DNA of 64,000 nucleotides from Methanobrevibacter millerae (GCF_001477655.1 NZ_CP011266.1:1100001-1164000), one strand, 5' to 3'. Counted from the first letter of the stretch, positions 38,601 to 47,689 are shown. A program made the numbers and translations. Notes: generated by a model not told the origin, from the letters alone.

Positions 38601-40705
38601 CTATAACTCAAGGTGTTTTATCATCTAAAATAACTGCTACGAGTACAGTAACTAACAATAATGTAAGAATCATTGCTGTTGTTAGGGACGCAAATAATAA
38701 TCTGGTTTCATCAGGTAAAGTCACTTTCAATATTAACGGAGAAAAATCAGTGGTTGATGTAACTAGAGGGCAGGCTGTTTTAAATACTGTTCTTCCGCGC
38801 AGCTCAACGGTTTATTTATCTTTTGAGGGTAGTAACTATCTTTCTTCAACAACTTCAATAAGGGTGGAAGTTTCTGATATGCCTTCCTCAAAAATAACAT
38901 TGACTAATATGGAAGTGAATGTTGGAAATTATGTAAATATTGTAGCAACAGTCACAGATTCCAGCAATAATCCGATTAATGGAGGGACTGTCAGCTTCAC
39001 AGTTGATGGAAAAACCACGAATATTGGTGTTTCAAATGGAAAAGCAACTTTAACAACATCATTTTCAAAATCAGGATTATTTGGAGTAACTGCAGTTTAT
39101 ACAGGCAATTCTTATTCTTCATCATCTGCAAAATCAACTATAACAGTTAAGGATAGAATAAGTTCATCCAAAATAACTGTTAGTGATGTTACAGCCGGCG
39201 CTGGTAAAAGCGTAAGCATTGTTGCTCGCGTTGTTGATTCCAATAATAATTTGGTAAACAGTGGAACTGTTAATTTTATTGTAAACTCAAAGTCAACAAC
39301 TGTTGGTGTGAGTAATGGTGTTGCAACATTCATCACTTCATTTGATAAATCGGGAACTTATAATTTGCTTTCAACATTTTCAGGAAATAATTATCTGTCC
39401 AGTTCAACCAATTCAAAAATAATTGTTGAAAAAAACACAATTTCAGTCACATTATCTATTGGAGATGCGACATATGGATCAAGTAATGTTGCAGTAATAA
39501 CATCAGATGTTGCATTTAATGGATTATTGAATGTTGGAGGAAGTGTTTATTCTGTGTATGTTAACAATGGAGTTACAAGATTCACTATTCCTTCAAAATT
39601 GTCCGTAGGAAGTTATAAAGGAATTTTAACATACTCTGGTGATGATAAGTATAATCCAATAAGTATTAATGATAAATTTATAGTTACTGGCGATGATTTT
39701 TCATTAGTTGCAAAGGATATTGTTATGTATTATAAGGATGGAACCAGATTGGGTGCTTATTTGTATGACAGTAATGGTCGTCCTTTAGCAAATAATACTG
39801 TTACATTTTCCCTCCAGGGCATTGACTATTCAAAGACCACAAATCAGAATGGTTATTCATCAATTGCAATTAATTTGAACTCTGGAAAATATGTTGCAGT
39901 AGTCAAACATGCTTCTTCAAGCAAGTCTGTCACTATTGAAGTAAAATCCACAGTCATAGCCGATGATGTAACTAAATATTATCGCAATGATACACAATTT
40001 TATGCAACAATTTTGGATAAGAACGGCAATTCTGTGAAAAATACTGTTGTTAAAATGAATATTAATGGAGTAATCTATGAAAAAACCACTAATAATCAGG
40101 GCATAGTAAAATTAAACCTGAATCTTGTGCCAAATACTTATATTTTGACTGTAACAAATCCATCTACATCTGAAATGGCAACCAGTATTGTTAAAATACT
40201 TCCAAGACTTGTAGAAAACCATGATTTGGTAAAATATTATCGCAACGCTTCAAGATATAGTGTTAAAGTTTTATCCAAATCAGGTAATGCGGAGGTTGGA
40301 AAAACAGTTACATTCAATATTAATGGAGTATTTTACCAACGTGTAACCAATTCGGAGGGTGTTGCAAGTCTTAATATTAATTTGGGACCAGATACTTATA
40401 TTATAACTGCAGAATATGATGAATCAAGAGTATCTAATAAAATCACGGTATTGAATATTTTAAAAGCCAATGATCTTATTAAAAGATATGGGACTTCATC
40501 TCAGTTTACAGTAACACTTTTGGACGGCAACGGTAGATTATATGCAAATCAGGTAATCAAATTTAATATTAACGGTGTATTTTATGAAAGAATTACCAAT
40601 GCTAATGGTGTTGCCAGTTTAAACATTAATCTGCAAGCGGGAAAATACATTATTACTTCATCATACAATGGATTGAACTTAGCAAATACTGTTACAATAT
40701 ATTAG
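35633..40705 (+). CDS. large surface protein: beta-helix, papain-family peptidase, Ig-like repeats, C-terminal cassette
   Basis: 1690 residues from TTG 35633 with GGAGG 8 bp upstream. The signal peptide is residues 1-28. Residues about 60-390 are beta-helix repeats with recurrent GGAIY/GGALY turns. A C1 (papain) peptidase domain spans about 420-650: Q435, nucleophile C441 in GDCWAFSA, H583 in NHAVTIVGW and N613 in CKNSWGPNWG are all present, so it should be active. Residues about 810-1340 are six or so Ig-like modules, and from about 1353 the four-repeat cassette follows. It is probably a wall-bound protease-adhesin. The target could be host or microbial protein or a pseudomurein peptide; neither is shown by sequence. 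Confidence 0.88.
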   Translation: MFNKFNFSLIIIAIFLLFIVLIPSSIAFELEEGDNITSRVIEEEEIVLTSSKSNDIYFDVSAPSGGDGSKGNPYNQFKQQYIRNDAIIHLAKGDYFLDTTISAQYNNLTVYGAGMDKTFITSHHALTIKHFYLSDLTLSGVNIINHGTIDIRNVCIEDAKANVHDQYNNSFGGAIYNPGEHYDPYLYLTNCIFKNNSAMYGGALYMTYGHLKIINTTFESNTAYNYGGAIAAGANSKIEIYDSDFINDKSIKDSGGAIYFRYADVKISNSNFINCYGQFGGAICDLGANTTISNSKFTGNRASYRGGAIYSLYGKFFVNDCDFRNNHGKNGGAIFLDNATSHYITTSLFISNTADVCGGGIYSILNIIPSNAGNYYANNKAQESNDLYVTHNINLWLGDGNYTMIVSDHIREEISYIPSYYNLVNYGLVTPVKDQETSGDCWAFSAIAALESCLLKATGVTYDLSEENMKNLISLYSDYGWNMETNKGGFDTMALGYLTSWLGPVFESEDEFDDHSTLSPVLHSKFHIQDVLSLSRKSYTDNADIKKAIMKYGAVASGLYNDDAYLNKNKASYYYNGNQITNHAVTIVGWDDTYSRYNFNNVPQGNGAWICKNSWGPNWGNNGYFYVSYYDTKLAEIGKLHSAYTFIFNNTIDLDKNYQYDVIGLTDFLATGKNTVWYKNVFKATDNELLAAFSSYINDESDYQVQVYVNNELKFSQNGVSPEGYYTYKLDKFIPLYTGDVFEIVVKLTTKDIVSIPISESKYTNKYIYDKGMSYISYDGKTWTDLYELKLGSAHSQVACIKAFTTLETLNTVISMPDYSIESGKIVTLEANVLDAHNNRVTLGSVTFNIDGNEYVVDVNDGKATFNYRFSNEGTYNVKATYHGLHYNPSSVSSTVTVEEIYSSTKISLAFNSVRAGENVRITATVLDSNNNKLNTGTVTFTTNGRSQTVNVNNGVAVFTTSYDKAGSYDITATFKASHYGSSSTKSTITITQGVLSSKITATSTVTNNNVRIIAVVRDANNNLVSSGKVTFNINGEKSVVDVTRGQAVLNTVLPRSSTVYLSFEGSNYLSSTTSIRVEVSDMPSSKITLTNMEVNVGNYVNIVATVTDSSNNPINGGTVSFTVDGKTTNIGVSNGKATLTTSFSKSGLFGVTAVYTGNSYSSSSAKSTITVKDRISSSKITVSDVTAGAGKSVSIVARVVDSNNNLVNSGTVNFIVNSKSTTVGVSNGVATFITSFDKSGTYNLLSTFSGNNYLSSSTNSKIIVEKNTISVTLSIGDATYGSSNVAVITSDVAFNGLLNVGGSVYSVYVNNGVTRFTIPSKLSVGSYKGILTYSGDDKYNPISINDKFIVTGDDFSLVAKDIVMYYKDGTRLGAYLYDSNGRPLANNTVTFSLQGIDYSKTTNQNGYSSIAINLNSGKYVAVVKHASSSKSVTIEVKSTVIADDVTKYYRNDTQFYATILDKNGNSVKNTVVKMNINGVIYEKTTNNQGIVKLNLNLVPNTYILTVTNPSTSEMATSIVKILPRLVENHDLVKYYRNASRYSVKVLSKSGNAEVGKTVTFNINGVFYQRVTNSEGVASLNINLGPDTYIITAEYDESRVSNKITVLNILKANDLIKRYGTSSQFTVTLLDGNGRLYANQVIKFNINGVFYERITNANGVASLNINLQAGKYIITSSYNGLNLANTVTIY
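39690..40702 (+). repeat. C-terminal surface-protein cassette, copy 3
   Basis: Four repeats of the FNINGV-Y-R / LNINL type, in the same order as copies 1 and 2; the second repeat carries NPSTSEM and the third opens VENHDLVKYYRN. Confidence 0.7.
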
Positions 40706-40737
40706 GTTAAAAATAACCTAATTTTTTGTTTTTTTTT
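40702..40737 (+). terminator. hairpin terminator containing the stop codon
   Basis: 8-bp arms TTAGGTTA (40702-40709) and TAACCTAA (40714-40721), a 4-base loop, and a long T tract. The TAG stop codon (40703-40705) lies in the 5' arm. Confidence 0.7.
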
Positions 40738-40754
40738 AAAAAAGAGTTTAATAG

Positions 40755-41465
40755 CTATTTGTTGTTAGCTATTAATTTACGGGCTGCTTTTAAGTCAGTA
40801 TTATAAATGTGGCCGGATGTAGAATGGTAATGGATTCCTCCGAAGTTTAATTTTTCACCTATTATCTCTTCATTAAGTTCCTCTTTCATTTTTAAGCCCA
40901 TATATGCTATGAAAAACATATTGGAGTAGAATGCACCATAGATATCATTGCTTCTGAATATGCAGTGAATAGTTAATTCATTGTCACGCACAATGCACTG
41001 TAAAAATTGAAGACAAGGTATATCTTCTGCTTCAGCATCGTCTATTGGATTAATTGTCACTGCAACTGCACGATTTGATCCTGTTGCAGTTAATATTCTT
41101 TTTTTCATGCTTTCAAATTGGTTTACATCAAAATGTGCAAAAATACGGTTTGGGTATGTATATACGAATCCCTGAGTGTTGTTAATAATATCTGGGTCTT
41201 CAACTGATTTAACGTATTCGTACAGGGCATCGCTTTTAATTGGACATCCTTCTAGGTCATATTTTCCGGATTTTATGTCTGACAACATCATTTTGGTTGT
41301 GTAATTTTGATATTTGGCTCTGAATTTCAAGTCCATTGGGTCATCTATAATATAGAAATTACCTAAACTTTCAACTAAATGGTGATTACTATCCTTATAA
41401 GTTTCTTTTCCTTCTTTTAATATTTTATTAACGAAATCTAAATAACATTGATTAATACTTAACAT
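40755..41465 (-). CDS. thyA: archaeal thymidylate synthase-like protein
   Basis: 236 residues from ATG 41465 (AAAGGA upstream; TTG 41474 is an alternative). The C-terminal half follows thymidylate synthase: IPCLQFLQC with the nucleophile cysteine, LTIHCIFRSNDIYGAF (the dUMP-phosphate and FN region) and HYHSTSGHIYNTDL (the HIY motif). It matches the short archaeal type (putative thymidylate synthase of methanogens, about 220-240 residues) that makes dTMP, probably with a folate-like methanopterin cofactor. It converges with the large surface-protein gene. Confidence 0.75.
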   Translation of the reverse strand: MLSINQCYLDFVNKILKEGKETYKDSNHHLVESLGNFYIIDDPMDLKFRAKYQNYTTKMMLSDIKSGKYDLEGCPIKSDALYEYVKSVEDPDIINNTQGFVYTYPNRIFAHFDVNQFESMKKRILTATGSNRAVAVTINPIDDAEAEDIPCLQFLQCIVRDNELTIHCIFRSNDIYGAFYSNMFFIAYMGLKMKEELNEEIIGEKLNFGGIHYHSTSGHIYNTDLKAARKLIANNK

Positions 41466-41576
41466 TGCAAACAATCCTTTTAAATTATATTTTAATTTGT
41501 TTTTGAAATTATAAATATCTGATGTTTTTAATTAAAAAATAAATGCATGTAATAGATGATTAAATCTAATACAATT

Positions 41577-42263
41577 CTATTTTTTTACAAGGTCATACAT
41601 CATTCCAAATAATTCAATGGCTTTATCTGTTGAATTTTGTTCTGTAATGTTTTCGGGAATTTCATATACAAATGTAGGATATCCGGCATCAGCTATAGGT
41701 TTTGAAACAAGAGTTGCGGAAGTTGCCTTATAAGGTTTTGAAGTGTCTGTCGGGAAATAATTAAAGTCACTTGAATTTGCTATTTTTTGTGAAATGTCAA
41801 TGGAAGCATTATCCATTGCTGGTGTGGCTAAATAAAATCCTTCACCATAGCCTTCCACATGTGAATGACTTATGATTACTGCTTTTCCTTTTGTATTGCT
41901 TATGTCCGGAACAACATAATCATGAACTAGGCTTTCACCATTGTCACGGCTTGCCTGGTAAACATCAGGATCTTTAGTAACGTTAACGTGATAAACAGTA
42001 AATTTGACATCATGATTTTGTGCAAATTCCTTTGCAGCCTTGATTTCCGGTTCGATTGAAAGAGGTTCTCTTGGATGAATTCCTGCAATCAAAACAAGTT
42101 CAGTATTAGAGTTATTATTTCCATAAACAAATTTATCCACGGTACCTAAGTCATTTTCCCAATGGTTTGTTGAATTGGAATGTGATGTATAATCATATGC
42201 AAATAAAACACAGATAATAGCTAATAAAACTATTATTAGTATTATTTTTGTCTTATTATTCAA
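41577..42263 (-). CDS. membrane-anchored M14-like zinc peptidase/deacylase
   Basis: 228 residues with an N-terminal membrane anchor (about 5-25) and an extracytoplasmic domain. IAGIHPREPLS provides an HxxE zinc motif and ISHSHVEGYG may provide the third histidine, as in the M14 carboxypeptidase / succinylglutamate desuccinylase group. It probably acts outside the membrane on a peptide or wall component. The fit is partial, so the assignment is tentative. Confidence 0.55.
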   Translation of the reverse strand: MNNKTKIILIIVLLAIICVLFAYDYTSHSNSTNHWENDLGTVDKFVYGNNNSNTELVLIAGIHPREPLSIEPEIKAAKEFAQNHDVKFTVYHVNVTKDPDVYQASRDNGESLVHDYVVPDISNTKGKAVIISHSHVEGYGEGFYLATPAMDNASIDISQKIANSSDFNYFPTDTSKPYKATSATLVSKPIADAGYPTFVYEIPENITEQNSTDKAIELFGMMYDLVKK

Positions 42264-42415
42264 AATTTATCACCAATTATTTTTCTATTAAAACATTATT
42301 ATATGTTTTTTTCTTTTGAAATGGCAAATAACTTATATTATTGTTTATATATCATATTATAATTCAATTCTTATCTGTTTAATTTATGATAAAATAAATT
42401 TTTTGTGGTGATTTG

Positions 42416-43060
42416 ATGATTGAAGATAAATTGGATAAATTAATCGAACTTAATGAGAGAATTGTTAATCAAAATGATGAAATTATTAATTTGCTTAAGG
42501 GTGATGACAATGGTGAGAAAAATGTTGTTGAATCTTCACTTGCTGAAGAGCCGGAAGACGACGATGAAGATGTCCCCGCAGTCAATAATGTATCTAAATT
42601 TTTCTCAACCAGTGAACTAAGTTCCGGCGAACTATTATTTGTAGCTAATAGTCAGGACAGTCAGATTGATATTTATAAAATAAGCGTGAAGGCATCTGAT
42701 GAGTTGAAAGTTGTTCCTCAAGAGATGGAAGAGGAAACAAGAAATATTTTAGATGATGGAAATTATGAAATAACTATTGAGAATTTAACTGGTAATAGTT
42801 TGACTAGTCAATTTAAAATGCCGTTGCTTATAGCAGTTGAAAGCTTTAATGAAAACATGTCAATTCCATCAAATGTAGCTATACTTGATGATGAAAGTTA
42901 TGTGAATATTCCTGATATACTGAGGGTTGCTATTGAAAATGGTGCTGAAAAAATTTACCTGTCCATGAAAAATGCAATGTCTGTCCTTCAGGCACCACCA
43001 ATGATAATGGATTATTTGCAGTTCTATAAAAATAAGGATGATTTATTAAAACATTTATAA
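42416..43060 (+). CDS. uncharacterised protein with N-terminal coiled coil
   Basis: 214 residues from ATG 42416 (GTGGTGATT upstream; TTG 42413 is an alternative). Residues 1-30 form a coiled coil (DKLDKLIELNERIVNQNDEI), followed by a very acidic linker (EEPEDDDEDVP) and a mixed alpha/beta domain. I do not recognise it. The hairpin after its stop is shared with the convergent ppaC gene. Confidence 0.6.
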   Translation: MIEDKLDKLIELNERIVNQNDEIINLLKGDDNGEKNVVESSLAEEPEDDDEDVPAVNNVSKFFSTSELSSGELLFVANSQDSQIDIYKISVKASDELKVVPQEMEEETRNILDDGNYEITIENLTGNSLTSQFKMPLLIAVESFNENMSIPSNVAILDDESYVNIPDILRVAIENGAEKIYLSMKNAMSVLQAPPMIMDYLQFYKNKDDLLKHL

Positions 43061-43068
43061 AAATAGGT

Positions 43069-43093
43069 TTAAGTGAGTTTTAAACTCACTTAA
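43069..43093. terminator. bidirectional hairpin between convergent genes
   Basis: 12-bp arms (43069-43080 and 43082-43093), perfectly complementary, with TTAAGTGAG / CTCACTTAA outer parts. The right arm reaches the ppaC stop codon on the minus strand. An A-rich stretch at the left gives a U tract for the minus transcript. Confidence 0.55.
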
Positions 43094-44010
43094 GCATTTT
43101 CAGTCATTATAGGGACAACTTGTTTTTTACGTGAGACTACACCTTCTAAAAGTGCAGTATTGTCATCTAATTTTACTCCATATGCTTTTTCTACTAAATC
43201 TGCATTTTTACCTAATACAATGACTTGGGAGTTGCTGTTGACGATATCGGTAATTAAGAGCATGAACAAGTCAAGATTCTCTTTTTCAATGATTTTTTCA
43301 ATTCCTGCTTCCAGTTCGTCTTTCATTTCCAAGACGTCAGGAATGCTTGCAGTATTGACCTGATTAACGATGGATTTTACATCCTTAAAGTCTATTTGCT
43401 TAGCGTCAAGAGCTAAAATTTCATCAATGGTAAAACTTGAAAGGTCAGTTCCTGCTTTTAACATTTCCAAACCATACTCTTCGTAATCAACACCAGCAAT
43501 TTCTGCTAACTTCTTAACAGCTTTCTTATCATCTTCTGTAGTTGTTGGAGATTTTAAAAGTAAAGTGTCGGATATGATTGCAGATAACATTAAATGAGCT
43601 ATTTTAGGTTCGATTTCAACATTATTCTCATTGAATAATTTGAATAAGATGGTTTCAGTGCAGCCCACTGCTTCTGCTCTATAAAATAATGGGTAGGAAG
43701 TTTCAAGTGCGATTTTGTGGTGGTCTACAACTTTTTTAATATTCATGTTTTTCAGATTGTCAATGGATTCGGAAGGGCTGTTGTGATCTACTAAAATTAC
43801 ATCGCTTCCTTCTTCAAGTGATTCGATTAATTCAGGAGCTTCAATATCCAAATAATTTAGGACGAATTCAGTTTCTTTATTGATATTGCCTAATCTGCAT
43901 GCAACTGCATTGTCATTTCCAAGGTTTTTTTCCAATTCACACATTACCAAACTTGATGTGATTGTATCTGTATCTGGACTTTTATGTCCGAAAATATAAG
44001 TTTTATCCAT
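43090..44010 (-). CDS. ppaC: manganese-dependent inorganic pyrophosphatase
   Basis: 306 residues, DHH family. IFGHKSPDTDT, ILVDHNSPSES, VVDHHKI and the C-terminal SRKKQVVP (substrate-binding SRKKQ) are diagnostic of class II pyrophosphatases. It hydrolyses PPi to drive biosynthesis. Length is normal. Confidence 0.93.
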   Translation of the reverse strand: MDKTYIFGHKSPDTDTITSSLVMCELEKNLGNDNAVACRLGNINKETEFVLNYLDIEAPELIESLEEGSDVILVDHNSPSESIDNLKNMNIKKVVDHHKIALETSYPLFYRAEAVGCTETILFKLFNENNVEIEPKIAHLMLSAIISDTLLLKSPTTTEDDKKAVKKLAEIAGVDYEEYGLEMLKAGTDLSSFTIDEILALDAKQIDFKDVKSIVNQVNTASIPDVLEMKDELEAGIEKIIEKENLDLFMLLITDIVNSNSQVIVLGKNADLVEKAYGVKLDDNTALLEGVVSRKKQVVPIMTENA

Positions 44011-44069
44011 ATTATCACTTTAGAAATTTGTATTCATTTATTATATATGTAAGTATAAACTAATAAATA

Positions 44070-44714
44070 ATGTCATTTTTAGATTCATATTTCAGATATT
44101 TGAATGATGCATTTGTAGAACATAAATATTTATTAATATTCACGATTCTATTTGGTGTATTCTGCTGGATTGGAGGATACTTCCTGACGGATTGGATATA
44201 CACTCCTGCAGAATTGGTTGATTATGAATATTTATCACAGGAAACATTTTACTCATTTGAAGACATGATGTATATTATTATTAATAACTGCTATATCAAC
44301 GTTAAAAGTTATTTCTGGTCTATATTTTTATGTGCAGGCCCAATTTATGATATGACATTCAATATTGGAATGTCCGGCATCACTTCTAGAGCGACTGAAC
44401 TTGCATGTGGAGATCCTTTTCTTTTTTTAAAATTGACATGTCTTCATGGATTTTTTGAGGATGCATCAACTATCCTAAACAGTTTTGCAGGATTCTTGCT
44501 ATTTTTATTTATAATAAAATTCATTAAGGATTTTTTTAAGCCTTCAAAGCATTTGGCGAATGGTTCAATTACAAATTCACTGGAAATTAATAAAAAAATT
44601 TTGTATCAATCATTGGCCGTATTCGTTCTGGCCTTAGCGGTAATGATATTTGCAGGTATTTTGGAAGAATACATTAGCGTTCCATTCGGAAACCTAATCG
44701 CATATTTATTTTAA
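44070..44714 (+). CDS. SpoIIM-like (DUF95) membrane protein, divergent
   Basis: 214 residues with about five membrane helices. CLHGFFEDAST (equivalent to the HGxxE segment of SpoIIM/DUF95 proteins) sits in the centre, followed by two helices. It resembles the protein at 50.2-50.8 kb, whose motif is PHGILEIPA. Function in archaea is unknown. A TATA-like element about 26 bp before the ATG suggests a leaderless transcript. Confidence 0.6.
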   Translation: MSFLDSYFRYLNDAFVEHKYLLIFTILFGVFCWIGGYFLTDWIYTPAELVDYEYLSQETFYSFEDMMYIIINNCYINVKSYFWSIFLCAGPIYDMTFNIGMSGITSRATELACGDPFLFLKLTCLHGFFEDASTILNSFAGFLLFLFIIKFIKDFFKPSKHLANGSITNSLEINKKILYQSLAVFVLALAVMIFAGILEEYISVPFGNLIAYLF

Positions 44715-44722
44715 AAAAAGTT

Positions 44723-44750
44723 GTGAAGTTAGATTTTTTCTAACTTACAC
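44723..44750. terminator. bidirectional hairpin between convergent genes
   Basis: Arms AAGTTAGA (44726-44733) and TCTAACTT (44739-44746) with a 5-base T loop, extending outward as GTG/CAC with a bulge. It is placed between two converging genes, the minus one ending inside it. Confidence 0.5.
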
Positions 44751-46557
44751 ATTTATTTATCCATGAAATGAAATTTGAAGTAGCGTCACCACTTCTTTCA
44801 GCTTGAGTATGGCCTTGTCCCCAGACAACATTCAATTCAACACTGTCTGTTTTTCCACTTTGATTTAAAGCAAGAGCCAAATTGCTTTCAACAGTTGTTG
44901 CAGTATCGCCCTGTTCGATTCCTGAATTTATTCTCCAGTGTTTTGCAGGATTTGATGTTGAACTGTTATAATAATCGCAGAGATAATACATCGGATTGTA
45001 CATGTTTACACGATCTTCAACGGTATAGTTAAATTGGTCTGTCACTTTGATGTCGTGTGCATATTCACTTGCATATGATGAATTATATCCGTTTAATTTG
45101 GAATATTTGTCATTGTTTGAGCTAAGCAATTCAGCTATGGTGCTGTCAAAGTGAAGTGTGTTGCTTTTATTATTTCCAAACACTGAATTTTCAGCCTGGC
45201 TTCTGTTTAAATCGTCAAATGCAGGCACGCCTTTGGTAGGTGTTTTGCAATGCTTAACAAAGCTTTCAATACTTTTTACCTTAACCGTATTTTTGCTTGC
45301 ATCATATTCAATCCACTCCCCATCACTGTTTAGGGAATTGATATAATCCTGAGCTGTTTGGTAGGTTTCATTGCTGTTGGTTGAAGTTCCATTATTTTGA
45401 ATATTTCCTGCTGGTAATTCTCCATTAGGAACATCTCCTGCTGGTGCTTCGCCTGTTGGCATTTCACCTGTCGGAGCATTTCCTAAAGGTGAACCTCCCA
45501 TAGATTTCATATCATTTGACGGTGTATATGGAAATGTCGTATCTGCAAGGAAATTATTCAATGATTCTTCAATAACGCTTATCTGGTAGTCATAATAGCT
45601 TCCTGAGGTATAAATTCCATCATTGCTTTTATCTAAAGTCAATGTTTTTCCTGAAGGGTCTTTCAGACCTAACTTGTTGATGTATTCTCCATATTTCATA
45701 GCCAAATCTTTGGACAGTTCATAAGTCCATGTATCGTTTGACCGGGTATATTGACCCATATACCATTCATATCCCTCATCTGCCGTATCCAGGTTGGTAA
45801 TTGGACACCAGCACATTGAACCGTAAACTGAACTTGATATCACATATCCATTTTGGTCTGTCATTGCTGCTCCGATAGCTTCAAGGTATGATTCGTATAA
45901 TTCATTATCTCCACTGCTTCCGACTATTGCGGACTGTGCACCGCCTCCACTATGTCCGAATGTGAATATTTTTTCAGTGTCTCCTGGAATTATATCCTTG
46001 TTGAATTTAAGATACATTATTGATGCCTTTAAATCAGTTACTCCCCATGGAGCTCCGCCTGTAAAGTTGTCTCCATTGTCACGTCCTCTGCATCCCGGAT
46101 AGACATATATGATTCCTGAATCAGTATAATTTTTTACCTCTTGGGGATTATATGATGTAGGAGCAGTCTGTGCTGAGTATCCTGGTGTGTTGATAGGTAT
46201 TACGATCGGTGCATCTTTGGCACTATAATTTGCGACTTTGTTCTTTTCATTTATTGTACAGTTATATGTTCCGTTCGTGTTTTTCTCACCATCAAAGTAT
46301 TTTCCCGGAACATAAATTGATAAGGTTTCATACTCTGGTGCTTTTGCTCTATTGCAGTAACTTAAGTTAAGCTGGTAATATATGTCGTTTGCGCTGTCAT
46401 AGCTCCAATTGTTCATGTTGACTGTTATGTTTGCAATTTGTTTATCATCCAGTGCAAGAGTATTCTTTCTTTCACTTGTATGTGTAGTATATACTGAAAC
46501 TGCAGCTGCTATGATAACGATTGCAACTATCATTAAAATAATATACTTTTTATCCAT
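44740..46557 (-). CDS. membrane-anchored alpha/beta hydrolase, tannase-like
   Basis: 605 residues. An N-terminal membrane anchor (about 4-23) is followed by a large alpha/beta hydrolase domain. VYPGCRGRDNGDNFTGGAP and the nucleophile elbow GHSGGGAQS (S203) resemble bacterial tannases and related esterases, and the C-terminal GQGHTQAERSG supplies a likely catalytic histidine near residue 583. Residues about 350-385 are a low-complexity insert of Gly-Pro rich pentapeptides (GEMPTGEAPAGD). Such an ester hydrolase on the outside of a methanogen is unexpected; the substrate is unknown. Confidence 0.65.
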   Translation of the reverse strand: MDKKYIILMIVAIVIIAAAVSVYTTHTSERKNTLALDDKQIANITVNMNNWSYDSANDIYYQLNLSYCNRAKAPEYETLSIYVPGKYFDGEKNTNGTYNCTINEKNKVANYSAKDAPIVIPINTPGYSAQTAPTSYNPQEVKNYTDSGIIYVYPGCRGRDNGDNFTGGAPWGVTDLKASIMYLKFNKDIIPGDTEKIFTFGHSGGGAQSAIVGSSGDNELYESYLEAIGAAMTDQNGYVISSSVYGSMCWCPITNLDTADEGYEWYMGQYTRSNDTWTYELSKDLAMKYGEYINKLGLKDPSGKTLTLDKSNDGIYTSGSYYDYQISVIEESLNNFLADTTFPYTPSNDMKSMGGSPLGNAPTGEMPTGEAPAGDVPNGELPAGNIQNNGTSTNSNETYQTAQDYINSLNSDGEWIEYDASKNTVKVKSIESFVKHCKTPTKGVPAFDDLNRSQAENSVFGNNKSNTLHFDSTIAELLSSNNDKYSKLNGYNSSYASEYAHDIKVTDQFNYTVEDRVNMYNPMYYLCDYYNSSTSNPAKHWRINSGIEQGDTATTVESNLALALNQSGKTDSVELNVVWGQGHTQAERSGDATSNFISWINKCVS

Positions 46558-46735
46558 ATTATCTCCTTAATATAAACTATGTAATATATAATTAATATGT
46601 CTTGGTATTCAACTAATATTATTTTAGTGATATAAAAATAAAATTTTGTTCATTATTTTATTTTTAATTTATCAAATGTACAGTGAATTTTTTCTATTAG
46701 TTAATTATTTTTATATTAAAAACTAATATTAACTT
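46558..46735 (+). promoter_or_regulatory. divergent spacer and mdh promoter
   Basis: 178 bp of AT-rich DNA. A TATA-like element at about 46711-46719 lies roughly 22-25 bp before the mdh ATG at 46736, so mdh is probably leaderless. I see no other structure. Confidence 0.4.
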
Positions 46736-47689
46736 ATGGTAAAAGTAAGTATATTAGGTGCAACTGGTGTAATAGGGAAAAATGTTGCATTCACTTTAGC
46801 AAGGGCTGATACTGTAGATGAAATAGTATTGTTTTCAAGGCCTCAAAGTGTAGATAAGGCTAAGGGTGAAACATTTGACATGTATGATGCATTGGCTGCA
46901 GAAGACATTGACTGTAGATTAACTCCATCATGTAACTATGAGGATATTAATGATTCTGATATTGTACTGATTACTGCAGGAACTCCAAGACAGGAAGGAA
47001 TGACTAGAATGGATTTAGCTATTCCGAATGCGGAAATTGTAAGAAACTATGCTGAAAAGATTGCTATTCATGCTCCGGATTCCATTATTTTAATAGCTAC
47101 CAATCCTGTTGACGTGATGACAACAATTGCTCTTGAAGCATCAGGATTTGATAAGACTAAAGTAATTGGAATAGGCAATCACTTGGATTCACTAAGGCTG
47201 AAGGCCTATTTTGCAAATCAGATTAACATCAACAGTTCAGAAGTCCATACGAGGGTAGTTGGTGAACATGGTGATCATATGGTTCCGTTGTTAAGCTCAA
47301 CTACTATTGGTGGTATTCCATTGAAATATTTCATCCAGTCTGTTGATATGGATGTTCCAAGACTCATAAAAAGACTTAGAAAAGCAGGAAATACCATCAT
47401 ATCCAAAAAGGGAGCAACTGAATATGGTCCTTCATATGCTATTTCAAACCTGATTTCAACTATAATAACTGACAGCCATAAGATTTTGACAGTCACTACA
47501 TATTTGAACGGTGAGATTGCAGGTGTCAGTGGAGTATCATTGGGTGTACCTGTTGTTTTGTCCAAAAAAGGTATTGCAATGATTGTACCTATTCATATGA
47601 ATGATTATGAGCAGAAAAAATTCAAAGATGCTGCAGAGATTGTTCGTGAAGCTACAGAAGAAGTTAAAAACAGTTTCAACTATCACTGA
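46736..47689 (+). CDS. mdh: malate dehydrogenase, archaeal MDH/LDH type
   Basis: 317 residues. The Rossmann motif GATGVIGKN, the TAGTPRQEGMTRMDLA catalytic loop (arginines for malate/oxaloacetate), ATNPVDVMT and the catalytic histidine in VVGEHGDHM are present. It interconverts malate and oxaloacetate in the incomplete reductive TCA branch of methanogens. The GATG motif suggests NADP(H) or dual cofactor use, as in the methanococcal enzyme. Confidence 0.88.
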   Translation: MVKVSILGATGVIGKNVAFTLARADTVDEIVLFSRPQSVDKAKGETFDMYDALAAEDIDCRLTPSCNYEDINDSDIVLITAGTPRQEGMTRMDLAIPNAEIVRNYAEKIAIHAPDSIILIATNPVDVMTTIALEASGFDKTKVIGIGNHLDSLRLKAYFANQININSSEVHTRVVGEHGDHMVPLLSSTTIGGIPLKYFIQSVDMDVPRLIKRLRKAGNTIISKKGATEYGPSYAISNLISTIITDSHKILTVTTYLNGEIAGVSGVSLGVPVVLSKKGIAMIVPIHMNDYEQKKFKDAAEIVREATEEVKNSFNYH

